Shown one piece after another: positions 36,580 through 47,098 of a stretch of 64,000 nt of DNA. Position numbers and translations under genes: made by a program. The stretch comes from Mesorhizobium sp. GTDB taxonomy: Bacteria; Pseudomonadota; Alphaproteobacteria; Rhizobiales; Rhizobiaceae. The notes below the pieces were generated by a model. That model was not told the DNA's origin and ran no database searches. It worked only from the letters and a program-made list of their open reading frames with translations. The DNA lies in contig NZ_JAFKID010000013.1 in NCBI RefSeq assembly GCF_017306545.1, forward strand, positions 29,351-93,350, written 5' to 3'. Position 1 is the stretch's first letter. Each line of letters starts with the position of its first letter.

Positions 36580-37767
36580 ATGACGCTGCCCATCGATCCC
36601 GCCGCAAACCTCGCCGCCCTCATTCGCTGCCCGTCGGTGACGCCCGCCGAGGGCGGCGCGCTGGCAGCACTTCAGGCGATGCTGACACCGCTGGGCTTCG
36701 CCGTCGAGCGTCCGGTCTTTTCGGAAGACGGCATGCCGGATATCGAAAACCTCTATGCCCGCCGTTCCGGCAACGGGCCGCACCTGATGTTCGCCGGCCA
36801 TACCGATGTCGTGCCGCCCGGCGACGAGGCGGCCTGGACGCATCCGCCCTTTGCCGCCGAGGTGGCGAAGGGCGAGATGTACGGCCGCGGCGCCGTCGAC
36901 ATGAAGGGCGGCATCGCCTGTTTCGTCGCCGCCATCGCCCGCCACGTGGAGCAGAAGGGCGCGCTGAAAGGCTCCGTCTCGCTGCTGATTACCGGTGACG
37001 AGGAAGGCCCGGCCATCAACGGCACCGTCAAGCTGCTGGAATGGGCGGCCAAGCGCGGCGAGACATGGGACGCTTCGCTGGTCGGCGAGCCGACCAATCC
37101 GGACAAGCTCGGCGATATGGTCAAGATCGGCCGCCGCGGCTCGCTGTCGGGCATCGTCACCGTCAACGGCAAGCAGGGCCACGCCGCCTATCCGCATCTG
37201 GCCGACAATCCCGTCAATGGCCTGATGATGATGCTCGACGCGCTGCTTGCTCCGGCCCTGGACGGCGGAACGAAGGATTTCCAGCCGAGCAACCTGGAAA
37301 TCACGTCGGTAGACGTCGGCAATCCGGCCACCAACGTCATCCCCGCCAGGGCGACGGCCGCCTTCAACATTCGCTTCAACGATACGTGGACGGCCGAAAC
37401 CTTGCAGGCGGAAATCCACAACCGGCTCGATGCCGCCGCCCGCCGCAGGAAATACCGCAAGGGGCGCAAGGAACCGGTGGACTACGACCTGGTCTGGAAG
37501 AAGGAGACGAGCCACGTCTTCCTGACCCGCGACGACAAGCTGATGGAGACGCTGGCGGGTTCGGTCCGCGCGGTGACGGGCCGGACGCCGGCGCTGTCCA
37601 CCTCGGGCGGCACCTCGGATGCGCGCTTCATCAAGGATTATTGCCCGGTGGTCGAGTTCGGCCTGGTGGGCAAGACCATGCACATGGTGGACGAGCGCGT
37701 CGCCCTTGCCGATCTCGAGACGCTGACGCAAATCTATCAGCGCTTTATCGAAGACTGGTTCGGATAG
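36580..37767 (+). CDS. dapE: Succinyl-diaminopimelate desuccinylase
   Basis: A 395-residue M20-family zinc hydrolase that releases succinate from N-succinyl-LL-diaminopimelate in lysine and cell-wall synthesis. Metal and catalytic motifs are [23 protein letters not shown], the general base pair in [11 protein letters not shown], and the late TMHMVDERV histidine. The lid domain (about 185-300) includes [15 protein letters not shown]. The ATG at 36580 starts the family N-terminus ([20 protein letters not shown]). The membrane protein gene that follows begins 8 bases after the stop. Confidence 0.94.
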   Translation: MTLPIDPAANLAALIRCPSVTPAEGGALAALQAMLTPLGFAVERPVFSEDGMPDIENLYARRSGNGPHLMFAGHTDVVPPGDEAAWTHPPFAAEVAKGEMYGRGAVDMKGGIACFVAAIARHVEQKGALKGSVSLLITGDEEGPAINGTVKLLEWAAKRGETWDASLVGEPTNPDKLGDMVKIGRRGSLSGIVTVNGKQGHAAYPHLADNPVNGLMMMLDALLAPALDGGTKDFQPSNLEITSVDVGNPATNVIPARATAAFNIRFNDTWTAETLQAEIHNRLDAAARRRKYRKGRKEPVDYDLVWKKETSHVFLTRDDKLMETLAGSVRAVTGRTPALSTSGGTSDARFIKDYCPVVEFGLVGKTMHMVDERVALADLETLTQIYQRFIEDWFG

Positions 37768-37775
37768 CGGCGCTC

Positions 37776-38366
37776 ATGCTGTCGGCGGAAGAAATATCGT
37801 CCTCTCTGCGGGGAGCCTTGCGGCTGATGTTCGGCAAGGCCGACGGCCTGCGTCTGCTCGACCTTTCCGCCGACGGCTTCTGGAATTCCTTTTTCGCCAT
37901 CGTCCTCGCTTTGCCGGCGATGGCGGTCGGCTGGGTCGGCATCGCCAACGAATTGGGCGATCCGGATGCGGTGGCCGTGCGCTTCGTGGTGGTCGTGCGG
38001 CTGGCCGTCGTCGATCTCGGCACCTGGGTGCTGCCGCTGGCCGGGCTGGCGCTGGTCAGTCGACGCGCCGGCATCGGCGCCCGTTTCGTGCATTATGTGG
38101 TGGCCAGCAACTGGGCCTCCGCCATCATCGCCTGGATGATGCTGCCGGCGGCGCTGGCCAGGCTCGTGCTGGAGCCGGAAAGCCAGGTCGCGACGCTTTT
38201 GTCGTTTGTCCTCTTCCTGTTTTCGATGGTGTTTACCTGGCGCATGACCAATGCCGCCATCGGCAAGGGCGCGGCAATGGGAACCGCCGTGTTCGCCGGC
38301 ATGTTCGTCGCCTCGCTGGCGGTGCTGTTCGCCTTGCAGGCGCTGCTCGATATCGCCGTGGAATAG
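37776..38366 (+). CDS. Inner-membrane protein of unknown function
   Basis: A 196-residue protein with about five hydrophobic helices (roughly 38-60, 70-100, 110-135, 142-160 and 168-190) and a short charged N-terminus (MLSAEEISSSLRGALRLMFGKADGL). It begins 8 bases after dapE and is probably co-transcribed with it, an arrangement I recall from other Rhizobiales. No catalytic or transport motif is visible. It ends 10 bases before the convergent pheA. Confidence 0.8.
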   Translation: MLSAEEISSSLRGALRLMFGKADGLRLLDLSADGFWNSFFAIVLALPAMAVGWVGIANELGDPDAVAVRFVVVVRLAVVDLGTWVLPLAGLALVSRRAGIGARFVHYVVASNWASAIIAWMMLPAALARLVLEPESQVATLLSFVLFLFSMVFTWRMTNAAIGKGAAMGTAVFAGMFVASLAVLFALQALLDIAVE

Positions 38367-38376
38367 GTACCGAAGG

Positions 38377-39240
38377 TCAGTCGGCGCCTTTCCACTGCTC
38401 GCGCGAAGCCGAGCGCGGATAGACGCCGACGATGCGCACCTCCCGGGTGAAGAAGCGCAATTCCTCCAGCGCGTTCTTGACGCCCGTGTCGTCGGGATGG
38501 CCTTCGATATCGGCGTAAAACTGCGTGGCGGTGAAGGCGCCGAGCTGGTAGCTCTCCAGCTTGGTCATGTTGACGCCGTTGGTGGCGAACCCGCCCATCG
38601 CCTTGTAGAGCGCCGCCGGCACGTTGCGCACACGGAAGATGAAGGTGGTCATCATCTTGGCGTCCGGCGTCGGCCGCTCGACCCATTGCCTCGATTTGGT
38701 CAGCACGACGAAGCGAGTGGTGTTGTTCTCGATGTCTTCGACGTCTTCCTCGATGACGTCCAGCCCGTAGAGCTTGGCGGCGAGCGCCGGCGACAGCGCC
38801 GCCATGGAACGCTGCTTTTCCTCGGCCACCAGCTTGGCGGCGCCGGCCGTGTCGCCGGCGATCACCGGCTTCCAGCCGTTCTTGCGGATGTATTTGCGGC
38901 ATTGGCCGAGCGCGTGGATATGGCTGTGCACGGTCCTGATTTCCTCGCGCTTCACGCCGGGCAGGACCATCAGCTGAAAATGGATCGGCATGAAATATTC
39001 GCCGACGATGTGCAGCTTCGATTCGGGCAGCAGATGGTGGATATCGGCGACGCGGCCGGCGATGGTGTTCTCGATCGGGATCATCGCCAGGTCCGCCTTG
39101 CCCGATTCGACCGCATTCAGGGCGTCCTCGAAGGTCGGGCAGGGCAGCGGCTCCATATCCGCAAACATGTCGCGGCAGGCGCTGTCGGAATTGGCGCCGG
39201 GCTCGCCCTGGAAGGAGATTCTGTTGGTTTTTTCAGGCAT
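38377..39240 (-). CDS. pheA: Prephenate dehydratase
   Basis: A 287-residue monofunctional enzyme converting prephenate to phenylpyruvate for phenylalanine synthesis. The dehydratase domain (about 5-185) starts with RISFQGEPGANSD and has IPIENTIAGRV and the essential NTTRFVVL. The C-terminal ACT domain (about 200-280, NVPAALYKAMGGFATNGVNMTKLES) is the phenylalanine-feedback site. There is no fused chorismate mutase. The ATG at 39240 is 8 bases downstream of the kdsB stop, so the two genes are co-transcribed. Confidence 0.94.
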   Translation of the reverse strand: MPEKTNRISFQGEPGANSDSACRDMFADMEPLPCPTFEDALNAVESGKADLAMIPIENTIAGRVADIHHLLPESKLHIVGEYFMPIHFQLMVLPGVKREEIRTVHSHIHALGQCRKYIRKNGWKPVIAGDTAGAAKLVAEEKQRSMAALSPALAAKLYGLDVIEEDVEDIENNTTRFVVLTKSRQWVERPTPDAKMMTTFIFRVRNVPAALYKAMGGFATNGVNMTKLESYQLGAFTATQFYADIEGHPDDTGVKNALEELRFFTREVRIVGVYPRSASREQWKGAD

Positions 39241-39248
39241 GATCGTAC

Positions 39249-39986
39249 TCAGTGTGAAAGAATCCGGCGGGCGCGTTCGAGGTCCTGCGGCGTGTCGACG
39301 CCGAGCGGCACCGAACGCACGATCTCGGCGTCGATGCGCATGCCGTCCTCCAGCGCGCGCAGCTGTTCCAGCCGCTCCCGCTTCTCCAGCGGCGAGGGGC
39401 CGAGCTTGACGAAACGCTCCAGCGCGGCGCGGCGATAGGCGTAGAGCCCGATGTGATGATAGAGGGGGCCTTCGCCCCACGGGGCGGTGGCGCGGGTGAA
39501 GTAAAGCGCCTTGAGGCGGGTCGCCGACAGCGGCGTGCCGACGATCTTGACCACGTTGGGGTTGGTTTTTTCTTCCGCGTCCTCGATCTCCACGCCCAGC
39601 GTGGCGATATCGACGGCCGGGTCCTCGAACGGCCGGAGCGCCGCCCCGATGACTGCCGGCTCGATGGTCGGCAGGTCGCCTTGCACGTTGATGACCGTGC
39701 TCACTTTCCCGCCCGGATCGAGCGCCTCGAGCGCCTCGAGCGCCTCGAAGATGCGGTCGGAGCCGGACTGGTGGTCGGCCCGCGTCATCGCCGCCTCGAA
39801 GCCGTGTTTCTGCACGGCCTCGGCCACGGCCGCCGTGTCCGTGGCGACGACCACCCGCCCAAGGCCGCTTTCAGCGGCGCGGCGCGCCACCTGGACGATC
39901 ATCGGCGCGCCGGCGATATCGGCCAGCGGCTTGCCGGGCAGGCGCGTCGACGCCATGCGGGCCGGAATCAGGATGAGTGTGGACAT
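39249..39986 (-). CDS. kdsB: 3-deoxy-manno-octulosonate cytidylyltransferase
   Basis: A 245-residue nucleotidyltransferase that activates Kdo as CMP-Kdo for lipopolysaccharide inner core. It starts with [27 protein letters not shown], the CTP-binding signature, followed by [13 protein letters not shown], the VINVQGDLP metal-site region and [15 protein letters not shown] duplication in the middle ([12 protein letters not shown]) slightly lengthens one loop. It heads the kdsB-pheA pair and diverges from the cytochrome c gene, an order I recall as conserved in Rhizobiales. Confidence 0.94.
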   Translation of the reverse strand: MSTLILIPARMASTRLPGKPLADIAGAPMIVQVARRAAESGLGRVVVATDTAAVAEAVQKHGFEAAMTRADHQSGSDRIFEALEALEALDPGGKVSTVINVQGDLPTIEPAVIGAALRPFEDPAVDIATLGVEIEDAEEKTNPNVVKIVGTPLSATRLKALYFTRATAPWGEGPLYHHIGLYAYRRAALERFVKLGPSPLEKRERLEQLRALEDGMRIDAEIVRSVPLGVDTPQDLERARRILSH

Positions 39987-40172
39987 GGCTTGCCGGACAT
40001 TCGCAAGGAGGAGGAAAAAGTGTCAAAAAGTCTCACTGGCTGCGCTCTTATAGGTGTTGCAACGCCCAAGCAAAAGACCTAGTTTCCGCCCGATTTGGCT
40101 GCCTTGCGCGCGGCCGCTACGCCGACGGACGGATGGACGGATCGGTCCCGCCGGACAAGGGAGATGGGGTGC

Positions 40173-40859
40173 ATGGACTCTTTCGAGATGAACAAGGTGA
40201 TTGGCGGCCTGCTGGGCACCGTTTTCGTGGTGTTCTCGGTCGCGCTCGTGTCCGATGCCCTGTTCTCCTCGCCCGCGCCCGAGAAGCCCGGTTTCATCAT
40301 CGAGGCGGCTGCGGAACCCGCCGCCGGCGGTGCCGGCGCTGAAGCGGCAGGTCCCAAGCCGGTCGCGGAGTTGCTGCCGGCGGCCAGCGCCGAGAAGGGC
40401 GCCGCCATCTTCAAGAAGTGCGAGGCCTGCCATTCCGGCGAGAAGGGTGGCCCGAACAAGGTCGGCCCCGATCTGTGGGACATCATCGACCGCCCGGTTG
40501 GCGAGCACGAAGGGTTTTCCTACTCGGCCGGCATGAAGGAATTTTCCAAGGGCGGTTCCGAGAAGTGGACCTACGACAACCTCTATCACTTCCTGATTTC
40601 GCCGAAGGCTTTCGTGAAGGGTACGGCGATGGGCTTCGCCGGTCTCAAGAAGGACGAGGACCGCGCCGACCTGCTCGCTTTCCTGCGCACCCTGTCGGAT
40701 AATCCCAAGCCCTTCCCGGCGGCTGCGGCCCCGGCCGCCGACGCCAGCAAGCCCGCCGAAGCCAAGCCCGCAGATGCCAGCAAGCCGGCTGAAGCCAAGC
40801 CTGCCGAGGGGACTGCCCCCGCCGAGACGAAGCCTGCCGAGCCGGCTCCCGCGCAATAA
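40173..40859 (+). CDS. cycM: Membrane-anchored c-type cytochrome (CycM-like)
   Basis: A 228-residue cytochrome c552-type protein. An uncleaved N-terminal signal anchor (about 6-28, MNKVIGGLLGTVFVVFSVALVSD) places it in the inner membrane facing the periplasm. The haem site is CEACH with the following GPNKVGPDLWDI, and the distal methionine lies in GTAMGFAGLKK. It probably carries electrons from the bc1 complex to the aa3 oxidase, the role of Bradyrhizobium CycM. The C-terminus is an odd low-complexity tail with ASKPAEAKPAD-type repeats (about 190-228). The ATG at 40173 gives the family start. Confidence 0.9.
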   Translation: MDSFEMNKVIGGLLGTVFVVFSVALVSDALFSSPAPEKPGFIIEAAAEPAAGGAGAEAAGPKPVAELLPAASAEKGAAIFKKCEACHSGEKGGPNKVGPDLWDIIDRPVGEHEGFSYSAGMKEFSKGGSEKWTYDNLYHFLISPKAFVKGTAMGFAGLKKDEDRADLLAFLRTLSDNPKPFPAAAAPAADASKPAEAKPADASKPAEAKPAEGTAPAETKPAEPAPAQ

Positions 40860-40885
40860 CGCATTTGTCAGAAACGGATTCTTGA

Positions 40886-40910
40886 AAAAGCCGGGTTCGT
40901 CCCGGCTTTT
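40886..40910 (+). terminator. Intrinsic terminator after cycM
   Basis: AAAAGCCGGG, loop TTCGT, CCCGGCTTTT: a perfect 10-bp stem ending in a run of T, 27 bases after the cycM stop. Confidence 0.88.
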
Positions 40911-41026
40911 CTGTTAGGAAAAGCGCATAAGAGGCGGCAAAGCTTCCTATGGGCGGTTTCCAGGCGCGGTGGATGGACTAGATTGTCCCGGTCGGCCGCG
41001 ATGCCGATCACGGGATGAGGATCAGG

Positions 41027-42910
41027 ATGAAGGCGATACCGAAGACGACCATTGCGCTGGCGGGCCTCATTGCCGCTTTTCTGTTCGGCGCAGCGGTCGC
41101 CGCCTCCGCCGACGAATGGCGAACGTCCTCGACCCTGATCGGCGAATCCAAATACGGCGAGAATTTCCAGCACTACGACTACGTGAACCCGGATGCGCCG
41201 AAAGGCGGCACGCTGAATTCGACCGTCGTCGGCACCTTCGACAGCTTCAATCCCTACATCGTCCAAGGCACGCCTGCCGCCGGCTTCGCGGGTTTCGGCG
41301 GCGGCCTGCTCTACGACACGCTGATGGAGCAGTCGATCGACGAGGGCAGCGTTTCGCATGCCCTTGTGGCGGAAGCCTACAAATATCCGGACGACTATTC
41401 GTCGGCCACCTACCGCCTGAACCCTGCCGCGCGCTGGCACGACGGCCAGCCGATCACGGTGGACGACGTCATCTGGTCCTTCAACGTGCTGAAGGCGAAC
41501 AGCCCGATGTACAACCGCTACTTCGAGAACGTCACCGAGGCGGTGAAGATTTCGGATCGCGAGGTGCTGTTCAAGTTCGACCAGAAGGGCAACCGCGAAC
41601 TGCCGAAGATCCTCGGCGATCTCGTCGTGCTGCCGAAGCACTGGTGGGAAGGCACGGACGCCAGCGGCAAGAAGCGCGATATCACCAAGCCGACGCTGGA
41701 AGTGCCGCTCGGCTCGGCCGCCTACAAGATCAAGAGTTTCAAGCCCGGCGCCGAAATCATCTGGGAGCGCGTGCCCGATTATTGGGGCGCCAAGCTGCCG
41801 GTGAAGATCGGCCGCGAGAACTTCGACACGCGCCGCTACACCTATTTCCTCGACGAAAGCGCCGAATGGCTGGCCTTCATCAAGGGCGGCTGGCAGGACA
41901 TCAATCCCGAGAACAGCGGCCGCGGCTGGATGACGAAGTACGATTTCCCGGCGATCAAGGCCGGCGACGTCATCAAGAAGGAGTTCAAGGCGCAGGCGCG
42001 GGCCGCCATGCAGGGTTTCGCCATGAACACGCGCCGGCCGCTGTTCCAGGACCGGCGGGTGCGGCAGGCGCTGTCCTATCTCTACGACTTCGACACCATC
42101 AACCGCACCCAGTCCTTCGGGCTGAACACACGCATCACCAGCTATTTCATGGGCAGCGATCTCGCCTCCAGCGGTTTGCCGCAGGGCAAGGAGCTGGAAA
42201 TCCTGGATCAGTACAAGGACAAGCTGCCGCCTGAGCTGTTCACGCAGGAATGGAAGCTGCCCGCCTTCGACAATCCCCAGGCCGAGCGCAAGATCCTCAA
42301 GCAGGCGGTCGACCTGCTGGCCTCGGCCGGCTGGGTCATCAAGGGCGGCAAGATGGTGAACGCCAAGACCGGCGCGCCGTTCCGTTTCGAGATCCTGGAT
42401 TTCCGCCAGGGCGCCGAGGCGACGTTGATGCCTTACGTCACCATGCTGCGGAAAATCGGCATCGACGCGCCGTTGCGCTTCGTCGACCAGTCGCAATATG
42501 TCAACCGCGTCAACGATTTCGACTTCGATATGACCACCGTGGTGCTGGCACAGTCGGATTCGCCCGGCAACGAGCAGCGCGATTTCTGGTCCTCGAAGGC
42601 CGCCGACACGCCGGGTTCGCGCAATTACGAAGGCATCAAGGACCCTGTCGTCGACGCGCTGGTGGATAAGGTGATCTTCGCCAAGGACCGTGACGACCTC
42701 GTTGCCGCCACCCATGCGCTCGACCGCGTTCTCCTGTGGAATTTCTACGTCGTGCCGCAGTTCACCCGGCCGGATGCCTGGCTGGCCTACTGGAACAAGT
42801 TCGGCATTCCCGACAAGCAGCCGACCTATATCGGCCCCGATATCGAATCCTGGTGGATCGACCCGGAAAAGGAAAAGGCGCTGGCGGCCAAGTACAAGAG
42901 CGTGGAGTGA
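41027..42910 (+). CDS. yejA: Peptide ABC transporter substrate-binding protein (YejA-like, first copy)
   Basis: A 627-residue family 5 extracellular solute-binding protein. A Sec signal peptide (about 1-28, ending AAVAASADEW) is followed by the SBP_bac_5 domain; KYGENFQHYDYVNPDAPKGGTLN is typical of YejA. In enterobacteria YejABEF imports peptides such as microcin C; in Brucella and Sinorhizobium the system is tied to resistance to antimicrobial peptides. The ATG at 41027 is preferred for its GAGG spacing; an ATG at 41015 is possible. Its stop overlaps the start of a second binding-protein gene. Confidence 0.92.
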   Translation: MKAIPKTTIALAGLIAAFLFGAAVAASADEWRTSSTLIGESKYGENFQHYDYVNPDAPKGGTLNSTVVGTFDSFNPYIVQGTPAAGFAGFGGGLLYDTLMEQSIDEGSVSHALVAEAYKYPDDYSSATYRLNPAARWHDGQPITVDDVIWSFNVLKANSPMYNRYFENVTEAVKISDREVLFKFDQKGNRELPKILGDLVVLPKHWWEGTDASGKKRDITKPTLEVPLGSAAYKIKSFKPGAEIIWERVPDYWGAKLPVKIGRENFDTRRYTYFLDESAEWLAFIKGGWQDINPENSGRGWMTKYDFPAIKAGDVIKKEFKAQARAAMQGFAMNTRRPLFQDRRVRQALSYLYDFDTINRTQSFGLNTRITSYFMGSDLASSGLPQGKELEILDQYKDKLPPELFTQEWKLPAFDNPQAERKILKQAVDLLASAGWVIKGGKMVNAKTGAPFRFEILDFRQGAEATLMPYVTMLRKIGIDAPLRFVDQSQYVNRVNDFDFDMTTVVLAQSDSPGNEQRDFWSSKAADTPGSRNYEGIKDPVVDALVDKVIFAKDRDDLVAATHALDRVLLWNFYVVPQFTRPDAWLAYWNKFGIPDKQPTYIGPDIESWWIDPEKEKALAAKYKSVE

Positions 42911-44799
42911 CCGGTTTGGGCCGCGCCGCCGTGGGCAGTCTCTCCCGTCGCAGCCTCCTGTCGCTCGGCGGCGCGGCTGCCGCCGCCGCGTTCCTGCCCG
43001 GCCGCGCCTTCGCAGCCACGCCGACGGAAACGAAACTGCACGGGCTGTCGGCCTTCGGCGACCTGAAATATCCGGCCGATTTCCCGCATTTCGCCTATGT
43101 CGACGCGGGCGCGCCGAAGGGCGGCACCATCAATTTCGCGCCGCCGAACTCCACCTACAACCAGAGTTTTCTGACCTTCAACACGCTGAATTCGCTGGTG
43201 TTGAAGGGCGATTCGCCGCCGCGCACCGAATACTGCTTCGATTCGCTGATGATCAGCGCGCTGGACGAGCCGGACGCGGTCTACGGGCTGTTGGCGAAAT
43301 CCGTGACGCTTTCGGCCGATCGCAACGCCTTCACGTTCGATCTGAGGCCCGAGGCGCGCTGGCACGACGGCACCCCGCTGACGGCCGCCGACATCGCCTT
43401 CTCGCTGAAGCTTTTCAGGCAAAAGGGCCATCCGAACCTGTCGGAGGCGCTGCGCTGGATGACCGACGCCGTCGCCCTCGATGCGTCCACCCTCAAGCTG
43501 ACCTTCGACGGCAAGCAGTCCAGCCAGAACATTCTGGCGATCGTGCAGATGCCGATCGTCTCGCTGGCCTACTATACGGCAAACGACTTCGAGACGGCGA
43601 CCATGACGCCGCCGCTCGGCTCGGGGCCGTACAGAATCGGGCGCGTCTCTGCCGGCCAGTACGTCGAATACGACCGCGTCGCTGACTATTGGGGCCGCGA
43701 CCTGCCGGTCAATCGCGGCCTCTACAATTTTGACCGTATCCGCATCGACTTCTACCAAAACCGCCAGGCCGCGTTCGAAGCCTTCAAGAAGGGCGACACG
43801 CATTTTCGCGAGGAATTCACCGCGCGCGTGTGGGCCACCGGCTATGACTTCCCGGCGCTGAAGGAAGGCAAGGTCGTCAAGCGCGAGTTTCCCGGCGAGA
43901 AGTGGCCGGACATGCAGGCCGTGGCGCTCAACCAGCGCCGGCCGCAGTTCGCGGACGTGCGGGTGCGCCGCGCCGTCGACCTGTGCTTCGATTTCGAATG
44001 GACGCAACGCACGCTGTTTTTCGGCTCCTATGAGCGCGCGCAGTCCAACTTCCAGAAATCCGACTACGAGGCGCAAGGCCAGCCGTCGCCGCAGGAGTTG
44101 GCGTTATTGGAACCGTTCCGCGCCGAGCTTCCGGCGGAGGTGTTCGGCGAGCCGCGCTTGCAGCCGGTGTCGGACGGCTCGGGCCGCGACCGCAAACTGC
44201 TCGGCGAAGCGGCGAAACTGCTCGCCGAGGCGGGCTGGAAGCGGTCGGGCGATCTGGTCGTCAATGGCAAGGGCGAGCGGCTGGCGGTCGAGATACTGGC
44301 GGAGGATGACGGGCTGGTGCGCCTGTTCACGCCGTGGATGGAAAAGATGCGCATGATCGGCATCGACGCCACGATCCGCCAGGTCGACCAGGCGCAATAT
44401 GAGCAGCGGCAGAATAGCTACGATTTCGACTTCATTCTACTGCACTGGATGGTCGGCGCGACGCCAACGGAGGACTCGCTGGAAATCCTCTATCACTCGA
44501 ATTCCGCTGAGCGGCCCGGCATGCGCAACTATCCCGGCACGAAAAGCCCGGCGGTGGATGCGCTGATCGCCGCTGCCGGACGGGCTGGAAACCGCGAAGA
44601 ACTGGTTACGGCATTGCGGGCGCTCGACCGGGTCTTGCGCGCACGGCTGGACTGGATTCCAACATACTATCTGGCGAATCACCGTGTCGCCTACTGGGAC
44701 ATGTTCGGCTTCGTGGACCCGAAGCCGGACTACGGCTTCCCGGTGGAAATCCTGTGGTGGTTCGATCACGAGAAGGCGGTGAAGATTGGCAAAGCCTGA
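42907..44799 (+). CDS. yejA: Peptide ABC transporter substrate-binding protein (YejA-like, second copy)
   Basis: About 630 residues, paralogous to the upstream gene (shared YVxxxAPKGGTxNF and RWHDGxPxTxxDxxxS segments) but clearly diverged. Its signal differs: SRRSLLSLGGAAAAAAFLPGRAFA is twin-arginine-like, so it may be exported folded. A GTG at 42907 overlaps the previous stop (GTGA). A TTG at 42916, with GGAG 8 bases upstream, is an equally good start. Two binding proteins sharing one permease set would widen the range of peptides taken up. Confidence 0.9.
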   Translation: MTGLGRAAVGSLSRRSLLSLGGAAAAAAFLPGRAFAATPTETKLHGLSAFGDLKYPADFPHFAYVDAGAPKGGTINFAPPNSTYNQSFLTFNTLNSLVLKGDSPPRTEYCFDSLMISALDEPDAVYGLLAKSVTLSADRNAFTFDLRPEARWHDGTPLTAADIAFSLKLFRQKGHPNLSEALRWMTDAVALDASTLKLTFDGKQSSQNILAIVQMPIVSLAYYTANDFETATMTPPLGSGPYRIGRVSAGQYVEYDRVADYWGRDLPVNRGLYNFDRIRIDFYQNRQAAFEAFKKGDTHFREEFTARVWATGYDFPALKEGKVVKREFPGEKWPDMQAVALNQRRPQFADVRVRRAVDLCFDFEWTQRTLFFGSYERAQSNFQKSDYEAQGQPSPQELALLEPFRAELPAEVFGEPRLQPVSDGSGRDRKLLGEAAKLLAEAGWKRSGDLVVNGKGERLAVEILAEDDGLVRLFTPWMEKMRMIGIDATIRQVDQAQYEQRQNSYDFDFILLHWMVGATPTEDSLEILYHSNSAERPGMRNYPGTKSPAVDALIAAAGRAGNREELVTALRALDRVLRARLDWIPTYYLANHRVAYWDMFGFVDPKPDYGFPVEILWWFDHEKAVKIGKA

Positions 44800-44829
44800 G
44801 AAGCGGACGGACAAGAGGGGCGGGGCCTG

Positions 44830-45936
44830 ATGGGCGCCTATATCCTGCGCCGCGTCCTGTTGATGATCCCGACCCTGCTCGGCATCATGGCGGTGTCCTT
44901 CGTCATCGTGCAGTTCGCGCCCGGCGGCCCGGTCGAGCAGGTCATCGCGCGGCTGACCAACCAGGGCGGCGATTCCGGCGACCGCCTGGGTGGCGGCGGG
45001 GGTGGCGATGTCGCCGCCGGCGGCGGCTTCGATGCCAGCGGCTCCATGAATTCCAAATATCGCGGCGCTCAGGGCCTCGACCCGGAGTTCATCGCCAAGC
45101 TGGAAAAGCAGTTCGGCTTCGACAAGCCGCCGCTCGAGCGCTTCGGCCTGATGATCTGGAACTATTCCCGGTTCGACTTCGGCCAGAGCTATTTCCGCGA
45201 CATTTCGGTGGTCGACCTGATCCTCGAAAAGATGCCGGTGTCGATCTCGCTCGGCCTGTGGATCACGCTTTTATCTTACCTGATCTCGATCCCGCTCGGC
45301 ATTCGCAAGGCGGTCAGGGACGGCTCGTCGTTCGATACATGGACCAGCGCCATCGTCATCATCGGCTACGCCATTCCAGGCTTCCTGTTCGCCATCCTGT
45401 TGATGATCCTGTTCGCCGGCGGCTCCTTCTGGGACTGGTTCCCGCTGCGCGGCCTGACCTCGGACAACTGGAGCCAGATGTCCTGGCCGAACCGCATCCT
45501 CGACTATTTCTGGCACCTCACCCTGCCGCTGACGGCGATGGTGCTGTCGGCCTTCGCCACCACGACGCTTCTGACGAAAAACTCCTTTCTCGACGAAATC
45601 CGCAAGCAATATGTGGTGACGGCGCGCGCCAAGGGCCTGTCGGAGCATCGGGTGCTCTACGGCCACGTCTTCCGCAACGCCATGCTGATCGTCATCGCCG
45701 GTTTCCCCGGCGCTTTCATCTCGGCCTTTTTCACCGGCTCGCTCTTGATCGAGAACATCTTTTCGCTGGATGGGCTGGGCCTTCTCGGCTTCAAGTCGAT
45801 CGTCGACCGCGATTACCCTGTGGTGTTCGCCAACCTCTACATCTTCTCGCTGATCGGCCTGTTCATCAGCCTGGTTTCGGACCTGACCTACACCTGGATC
45901 GATCCCCGCATCGACTTCGAGCGGAGGGACGTCTGA
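44830..45936 (+). CDS. yejB: Peptide/microcin C ABC transporter permease YejB
   Basis: A 368-residue inner-membrane permease closely following E. coli Yej[21 protein letters not shown] is the first helix, then a glycine-rich periplasmic insert (about residues 45-80, [14 protein letters not shown] region) leading to [24 protein letters not shown]. The C-terminal half has the EAA loop region [23 protein letters not shown] for contact with the ATPase. Its stop overlaps the yejE start by one base. Confidence 0.94.
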   Translation: MGAYILRRVLLMIPTLLGIMAVSFVIVQFAPGGPVEQVIARLTNQGGDSGDRLGGGGGGDVAAGGGFDASGSMNSKYRGAQGLDPEFIAKLEKQFGFDKPPLERFGLMIWNYSRFDFGQSYFRDISVVDLILEKMPVSISLGLWITLLSYLISIPLGIRKAVRDGSSFDTWTSAIVIIGYAIPGFLFAILLMILFAGGSFWDWFPLRGLTSDNWSQMSWPNRILDYFWHLTLPLTAMVLSAFATTTLLTKNSFLDEIRKQYVVTARAKGLSEHRVLYGHVFRNAMLIVIAGFPGAFISAFFTGSLLIENIFSLDGLGLLGFKSIVDRDYPVVFANLYIFSLIGLFISLVSDLTYTWIDPRIDFERRDV

Positions 45937-47098
45937 TGTCGGACGTCCAGTTGAAGGCTGCGGTCGAGACTGAGCGCGAAGAGGTCGGCGCGCGGCCGGC
46001 GAGGCGGCCGTGGCTGTCGCCGCTCAACCGCCGCCGCTGGGCCAACTTCAAGGCCAACCGGCGCGGCTACTGGTCGCTGTGGATCTTCCTCGTGCTGTTC
46101 GTGCTGACGCTGTTTGCCGAGTTCATCGCCAACGACAAGCCGATCATCGCCTCCTATAAAGGCGAGATTCTCTTTCCCGTCCTCGTCGCCTATCCGGAGG
46201 AGAAGTTCGGCGGTTTCTATGCCGTGGCGGACTATCGCGATCCGGTCATCCGCGACGAGATCAATGCCCATGGCTGGATGATCTGGCCGCCGATCCGCTA
46301 TTCCTACCGCACCGTCAACAATGCCGTCCCGGAGGCGGCCCCCGCCAAGCCGTCGTGGGAATACGATGCCAAGAGCCGCTGCGCCCAATATCCGCAAGGC
46401 GAGAATGACCCCGACTGCATCGTCGGCAACTGGAACTGGCTGGGCACCGACGACCAGGCGCGCGACGTGCTGGCGCGCGTCATCTACGGCTTCCGCGTGT
46501 CGGTGCTGTTCGGCCTGATCCTCACATTGGGATCGGCCGTCATCGGCGTCTCCGCCGGCGCCATACAGGGTTATTTCGGCGGCTGGGTGGACCTCCTGTT
46601 CCAGCGGTTCATCGAGATCTGGTCGGCGATCCCGGTGCTCTACCTGCTGTTGATCGTCGCCGCCGTGCTGCCGCCCGGTTTCTTCATCCTGCTCGGCCTG
46701 ATGCTTCTGTTCTCCTGGGTCGCCTTTGTCGGCGTGGTGCGGGCGGAATTCCTGCGCGCCCGCAATTTCGAATACGTCAACGCCGCCCGTGCGCTCGGCG
46801 TGCCCAACCGCACCATCATCTTCAGGCACCTGCTGCCCAACGCCATGGTGGCGACGCTGACCTTCCTGCCCTTCATCCTCAACGGCTCGATCTCGACGCT
46901 GACCTCGCTCGATTTCCTCGGCTTCGGCCTGCCGCCGGGCTCGGCCTCGCTCGGTGAACTGTTGAAGCAGGGCCAGCGCAACCTCAACGCGCCGTGGCTC
47001 GGCATCGCCGGCTTCGTCACGCTCTCCATCATGCTGTCGCTGCTGATCTTCATCGGCGAAGCGACCCGCGACGCCTTCGATCCGAGGAAGACGTTCCG

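Noticed and set aside
40868..42715. A 615-codon minus-strand open frame opposite the first yejA gene
   Set aside because: A repetitive hydrophobic/arginine-histidine pattern without domains, opposite a clear solute-binding protein gene.
44960..45070. The glycine-rich insert in YejB as a novel feature
   Set aside because: A comparable insert before YRG-G-GLDPE exists in E. coli YejB as I recall it, so it is a family trait.
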